Assembly (NCBI GenBank): GCA_017537495.1
Contig: JAFYKS010000112.1
Location: 1-8,671, forward strand
Reading direction: 5' to 3'
From: Bacillota bacterium
Lineage (GTDB): Bacteria > Bacillota > Clostridia > Peptostreptococcales > Anaerovoracaceae
DNA length: 8,671 nt
The notes below the pieces were generated by a model that was not told where the DNA came from, ran no database searches, and was given only the letters and a program-made list of their open reading frames with translations. Below, one piece after another: positions 6,258 to 8,671 of the stretch (position 1 is the first letter of the stretch; each line of letters begins with the position of its first letter). The position numbers and the translations under genes were made by a program.

Positions 6258-6785
6258 ATGGAATGGGTGACGATTTATGATATTAGCGTCCATCAATTTA
6301 TTTTTCCCCAAATGCTGATTGCGATGCTTTGCATTTATGGTGGTGTTTTTTTAGTATGTTCTGTTCCTGGTATGACAAATTCAGGGATAAAAGAGAATAT
6401 ACGCCTTATATTGATAAACATAATTTGTGTTCTATGTCTCTCAGCTGTAGTTGTAGTGATTGCGAATGTTGGGGCGGCATTCTTAAGAATCAATTCTATG
6501 GTATATGAAGATGCGTATAAAGCGGGAAACTATGAAATCATTGAAGGGACGCCGCATTCTCAGCACATGGCTAACGGAGGTTTTTTCTTTTCTGTAGGGG
6601 AATTGAATTTTATATGTGAAAAGGACTTCAGTCCAGAGCGGAGCACACATATCGATAAATATATAAAAGATGACAATATCAAAATAAAGGTCTTTTATTA
6701 TGGGGATGAAATGTATGATACGGTAAATCAAGAGTATATGATACTTAGAATTGATGTATTGATGGAGCAGGAGGCAAACTTATGA
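6258..6785 (+). CDS. Hypothetical two-helix membrane protein
   Basis: A 175-residue protein of unrecognised family. It has two hydrophobic helices (about residues 17-37 and 48-76), joined by a short polar loop, then a soluble domain of about 95 residues. That domain contains YKAGNYEIIEGTPHS (87-101), GFFFSVGELNFICE (108-121) and IKIKVFYYGD (141-150). The layout of G-x-Y-x-hydrophobic-E-G, then a strand with F.V....F, then a strand ending in Y, recalls small beta-rich domains attached to membrane helices in many uncharacterised proteins; this is an impression, not a family assignment. The ATG at 6258 follows AAAGGGGG (6243-6250) at good spacing; a TTG at 6237 would add seven residues but lacks an RBS. 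The DNA is clearly AT-rich (21, 20 and 14 G+C in the 60-base blocks from 6301, 6361 and 6661), unlike spoIIP. Its stop overlaps the next start. Confidence 0.7.
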   Translation: MEWVTIYDISVHQFIFPQMLIAMLCIYGGVFLVCSVPGMTNSGIKENIRLILINIICVLCLSAVVVVIANVGAAFLRINSMVYEDAYKAGNYEIIEGTPHSQHMANGGFFFSVGELNFICEKDFSPERSTHIDKYIKDDNIKIKVFYYGDEMYDTVNQEYMILRIDVLMEQEANL

Positions 6786-7159
6786 GAATATTCGATATGG
6801 AACAGATTCGTGAAGAGGCAACAGATGCGATTGTTTTCGATGATGATTATGAAGATGCCATAAAGAAATTTAAAATATTAGAGGAATATGGCGACGAGCG
6901 TGCCCACCTGGATCTGGCAGACTGCTATTACTGTCTGGGGCAGTATGAAGAGGCTATGGTCTGGGCAGATAAGGCCGACTATTCGAAGATGGACCCGGAA
7001 GGGGACGGCTATCTGTTTTTCGTTCTGGGCGATATTTATAACGAAAACCGTCAGTTTGAAAAGGCACGTTACTGGGCGAAACTGGCTGTATTTGCCGGAG
7101 AAGAAGATGCAAAGGATCTTTTGGAAGCAGTGGAAGAAGAACTGCAGTTGCAGAAATAG
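6782..7159 (+). CDS. Small TPR/Sel1-like repeat protein
   Basis: A 125-residue acidic, all-helical protein with TPR-like helix pairs: YEDAIKKFKILEEYGDERAH (23-42), LDLADCYYCLGQYEEAMVWADKA (43-65), YLFFVLGDIYNENRQFEKARYWAKLAV (77-103), then a helix ending in a Glu/Leu-rich tail. The alternating small and aromatic positions (A-x-x-x-G-x-Y/F-x-x-A) are those of TPR or Sel1 repeats, which mediate protein-protein contacts; no enzymatic function is suggested. The ATG overlaps the previous stop as ATGA (6782-6785), and the RBS CAGGAGG (about 6768-6774) lies in the upstream gene, so the two are translationally coupled and may act together, possibly with this protein as cytoplasmic partner of the membrane protein. 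The first 110 bases are AT-rich; from about 6890 the composition returns to 32 of 60 G+C. Confidence 0.75.
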   Translation: MRIFDMEQIREEATDAIVFDDDYEDAIKKFKILEEYGDERAHLDLADCYYCLGQYEEAMVWADKADYSKMDPEGDGYLFFVLGDIYNENRQFEKARYWAKLAVFAGEEDAKDLLEAVEEELQLQK

Positions 7160-7173
7160 AATCTGTTTCGCAA

Positions 7174-7216
7174 AAAATACTCCAATTTGGCTTTTGAGCG
7201 GTGTTTGGAGTATTTT
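7174..7216 (+). terminator. Probable terminator hairpin after the TPR-like gene
   Basis: AAAATACTCCAA (7174-7185) and TTGGAGTATTTT (7205-7216) form a perfect 12-bp stem with a 19-base loop, starting 14 bases after the stop codon. The T-rich side of the stem could act as the release tract, but no additional T run follows, and the loop is long. It is the only such structure between this operon and the insertion sequence. Confidence 0.55.
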
Positions 7217-7254
7217 GTGGAGTGGACTTGGGAGTATAGGAGTTAAAGTACTAC

Positions 7255-7309
7255 CCATGTCAAGGACACGGAGACATTTCATTTTAGGGTGTCTTCATTC
7301 TTGACATGG
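7255..7309. repeat. Inverted repeat at the downstream end of the insertion sequence
   Basis: CCATGTCAAG (7255-7264) is exactly complementary to CTTGACATGG (7300-7309). Inside it, GACAC (7265-7269) can pair with GTGTC (7289-7293), leaving a 6-base bulge. The structure spans the stop codon of the transposase (7279-7281) and the presumed IS end. No T run follows on either strand, so it is not an ordinary terminator. Confidence 0.7.
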
Positions 7310-8253
7310 AAAACTGGATATATTCCTGTTGTAATATAGTTGTAATATTCATTTGGGGACAACTTTTCAAGTCCCATCTGATAACGATCATTGTTGTAAT
7401 AGTCCATCCAATCATCAATTGCAGAACTAGCCTCTTGAGGGGTAGTCCATTTGATGGATTTTACTCTCAATTCATCTTTCATATGTCCGAAGAAACTTTC
7501 CTGTGGAGCATTGTCCCAGCAGTTTCCTCGTCGAGACATTGATTGACGGATTCCTGCATCAAGTATCAGTTTGCGGAAACTGATGCTGGTATAATGACAT
7601 CCCTGGTCTGAGTGAATCATGGTTTCATCACTAAGCGATAGCCCATGATTTTCCAGAAGTTTCTTTACCGTTTCCAGAACAAAATCTACCTCCAGAGATT
7701 CGCTGAACTGGTAGGCCAGAACCTGTTTGGTATATGCATCTGTGATGACAGAAAGATAACAGTATGCATCACCAACAGGGATATATGTGATGTCTGTTAA
7801 GAGAATTCTTCGAGCACCATGCTTACGGAATTCTCTTTTTACATTGTTATCAGCAACAGCATTTGTGCGCATCGCCTTAGCCATTCTTCGATAGGGATTT
7901 GCTTTTCGGATTGGGCAGCTCAAACCATACTTTCTCATAAGACGCCGAATCTTTTTATGGTTCATACGAATTCCCATACGCAGAAGCCGCATATGAATTC
8001 CCCAAACACCTTTATCATATCCCCGAAACTGGTATGCATCTAAAATCTGACGAAATGATTCAAGATCGCGTTCTTCCCGGTTTGAAACTGCAGCTCCCTC
8101 GGATAAAAATCTGTAATATCCGGAGCGAGCCACACCAGCAAGTGCACACAGTTCCTTAATGCTCAGAAGATTATCTTGGCTTTCGCATGTATGCTTTATC
8201 AGTCCGTAACATGCTTCTCTTCGTTTTCTTCCAATACTTTCAGCATTTGTGTT
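7279..8253 (-). CDS. IS3-family transposase OrfB (DDE catalytic part, expressed by -1 frameshift)
   Basis: Catalytic half of the IS3-family transposase, which cuts and joins DNA through a two-metal RNase H-like core. In the 284-residue stretch counted from the GTG codon at 8133, the DDE residues are D114 (LLTDITYIP), D176 (IHSDQGCHY) and E212 (APQESFFGHMK). The last two are separated by 35 residues, and the Lys seven residues after the Glu (K219) is present, as in the IS3 family. YYNNDR near 245-250 is the usual C-terminal motif. Upstream, the frame stays open to 8265 and encodes SIKELCALAGVARSGYYRF, typical of OrfB N-termini, but offers no ATG, GTG or TTG start before 8133 with an RBS. Expression is therefore expected as an OrfAB fusion of about 450 residues from slippage at 8252-8259. 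No inactivating change was seen. Confidence 0.93.
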   Translation of the reverse strand, partial: NTNAESIGRKRREACYGLIKHTCESQDNLLSIKELCALAGVARSGYYRFLSEGAAVSNREERDLESFRQILDAYQFRGYDKGVWGIHMRLLRMGIRMNHKKIRRLMRKYGLSCPIRKANPYRRMAKAMRTNAVADNNVKREFRKHGARRILLTDITYIPVGDAYCYLSVITDAYTKQVLAYQFSESLEVDFVLETVKKLLENHGLSLSDETMIHSDQGCHYTSISFRKLILDAGIRQSMSRRGNCWDNAPQESFFGHMKDELRVKSIKWTTPQEASSAIDDWMDYYNNDRYQMGLEKLSPNEYYNYITTGIYPVFHVKNEDTLK

Positions 8254-8630
8254 TTTTTTAGAAACTCAATTTGTTGCTGCAAGCGAAGGACCTCATCCTG
8301 CAGCTGCTGGATAGCTTTTCGCGTTTGAACACGTTCATTTCCTTTGGATATATGTTTTTTGGAAGAAGATTCATGAAGCCCTTTTGCGGAGAGAACTTCT
8401 TTCCTGATGTTCTCAGATGCGCGCTGCATTCTGCGTGCTCCCAGCATTTCAGGATCATAACCTGCCTTTCGGAAAATCTCTTTCCATGGAGTACCATTTA
8501 TTTCTCGTTCTTCTAAAAGAAATCGTTTAAACTCAACCGTAAAACGAATTTGTGACTCGGAAACAGTTAATGTAAAAGGATTGCTCTCAAGAATTTTTAT
8601 TTCTTCGTCAGTGAATTTTTTTCCGCCCAT
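8199..8630 (-). CDS. IS3-family transposase OrfA (helix-turn-helix and leucine zipper)
   Basis: A 143-residue product that supplies the DNA-binding part of the IS transposase and, made alone, usually acts as regulator of transposition. Residues 25-80 are helical and basic with a helix-turn-helix-like stretch (VEFKRFLLEEREINGTPWKE and following). Residues 103-130 form a coiled coil with Leu/Ile heptads (IQQLQDEVLRLQQQIEFLKK), the leucine zipper used for multimerisation. K125-K126 are encoded by the A8 slip site, so the OrfAB fusion keeps residues 1-126. In the 0 frame translation continues for 17 residues to a TGA at 8199-8201. The ATG at 8630 is preceded by GAGAGG (8641-8646) at a 10-base distance and by an extended -10 element at 8655-8663. 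Confidence 0.9.
   Translation of the reverse strand: MGGKKFTDEEIKILESNPFTLTVSESQIRFTVEFKRFLLEEREINGTPWKEIFRKAGYDPEMLGARRMQRASENIRKEVLSAKGLHESSSKKHISKGNERVQTRKAIQQLQDEVLRLQQQIEFLKKTQMLKVLEENEEKHVTD
8252..8259 (-). promoter_or_regulatory. Programmed -1 ribosomal frameshift site (A8)
   Basis: On the - strand the orfA codons read CTA AAA AAA ACA, an A8C run in which both P- and A-site AAA codons can re-pair one base back. The shifted frame reads AAC ACA and runs open through orfB. The -1 frame is closed just upstream by TGA at 8266-8268, and the 0 frame ends at 8199-8201, so the shift must occur in this 65-base window; the A8 run is the only slippery sequence in it. Confidence 0.85.
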
Positions 8631-8654
8631 AACTGCGATACCTCTCTTGTAATA

Positions 8655-8663
8655 TTTATACCA
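8655..8663 (-). promoter_or_regulatory. Candidate extended -10 promoter of the transposase
   Basis: On the - strand, TGGTATAAA (8663-8655) matches an extended -10 element (TGnTATAAT) with one mismatch, 24 bases before the orfA ATG. The -35 region would be beyond the window edge and cannot be judged. Confidence 0.4.
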
Positions 8664-8671
8664 CAGTTTCC

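Larger units (their letters stand above)
7258..8671 (-). mobile_element. IS3-family insertion sequence (IS150-like), upstream end outside window
   Basis: The segment holds the orfA/orfB pair of an IS3-family element in - orientation, with a DD(35)E transposase and a -1 frameshift window. The downstream end is placed at the TG at 7258-7259, 20 bases beyond the orfB stop, since IS3 ends start with TG; this is a guess that could be off by about 20 bases. The upstream terminal repeat would be expected some tens of bases before orfA, beyond position 8671. Without the second end, neither the terminal repeats nor a target duplication can be checked. The element appears intact in its coding part, hence possibly active. 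Confidence 0.8.

Noticed and set aside
6888..7304. Open frame of 138 codons on the + strand overlapping the TPR-like gene and the IS end
   Set aside because: The TPR-like frame has the RBS, the coupled start and a repeat pattern. This frame has a Trp/Arg-rich product and crosses the presumed IS border.
8631..8671. Upstream terminal inverted repeat of the IS
   Set aside because: Comparison of the sequence before orfA with the stretch at 7217-7280 gave no convincing match; the true end is probably outside the window.

Overview
The window reads as a chromosomal segment of an endospore-forming member of the Bacillota, most likely class Clostridia. It carries two dedicated sporulation/germination genes (gpr, spoIIP), Gram-positive ribosome binding sites close to AGGAGG, and BspA-type leucine-rich repeats of the kind common in gut Clostridia. 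Most of the DNA is of medium GC. Genus cannot be fixed from the sequence alone.

Region 1 (1-1655, + strand) is a housekeeping operon of three closely spaced genes: the 3' end of proC (last step of proline synthesis), a NUDIX hydrolase and a LOG-family nucleotide phosphoribohydrolase. It ends at a hairpin that can serve as terminator for both strands.

Region 2 (1661-4313, - strand) holds a 708-residue protein that joins a MurF-like Mur ligase to a C-terminal leucine-rich repeat tail, and upstream of it rpsT (ribosomal protein S20) with its own strong promoter and terminator. The MurF-LRR fusion, with a diverged N-terminal substrate domain, is the most unusual gene here.

Region 3 (4285-6214, + strand) is the gpr-spoIIP sporulation operon, divergent from rpsT. 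The order rpsT | gpr-spoIIP is the one known from Bacillus. GPR degrades small acid-soluble spore proteins at germination; SpoIIP is the peptidoglycan hydrolase that drives engulfment. A good intrinsic terminator follows.

Region 4 (6215-8671) departs from the conserved order: instead of lepA, which follows in Bacillus, there is an AT-rich two-gene unit (a two-helix membrane protein overlapping by 4 bases a small TPR-like protein). It is followed by an IS3-family insertion sequence on the - strand, whose transposase needs a programmed -1 frameshift at an A8 run. The upstream end of the IS lies beyond the window. No stretch longer than 300 bases lacks a gene, and no tRNA, rRNA or CRISPR array was seen.
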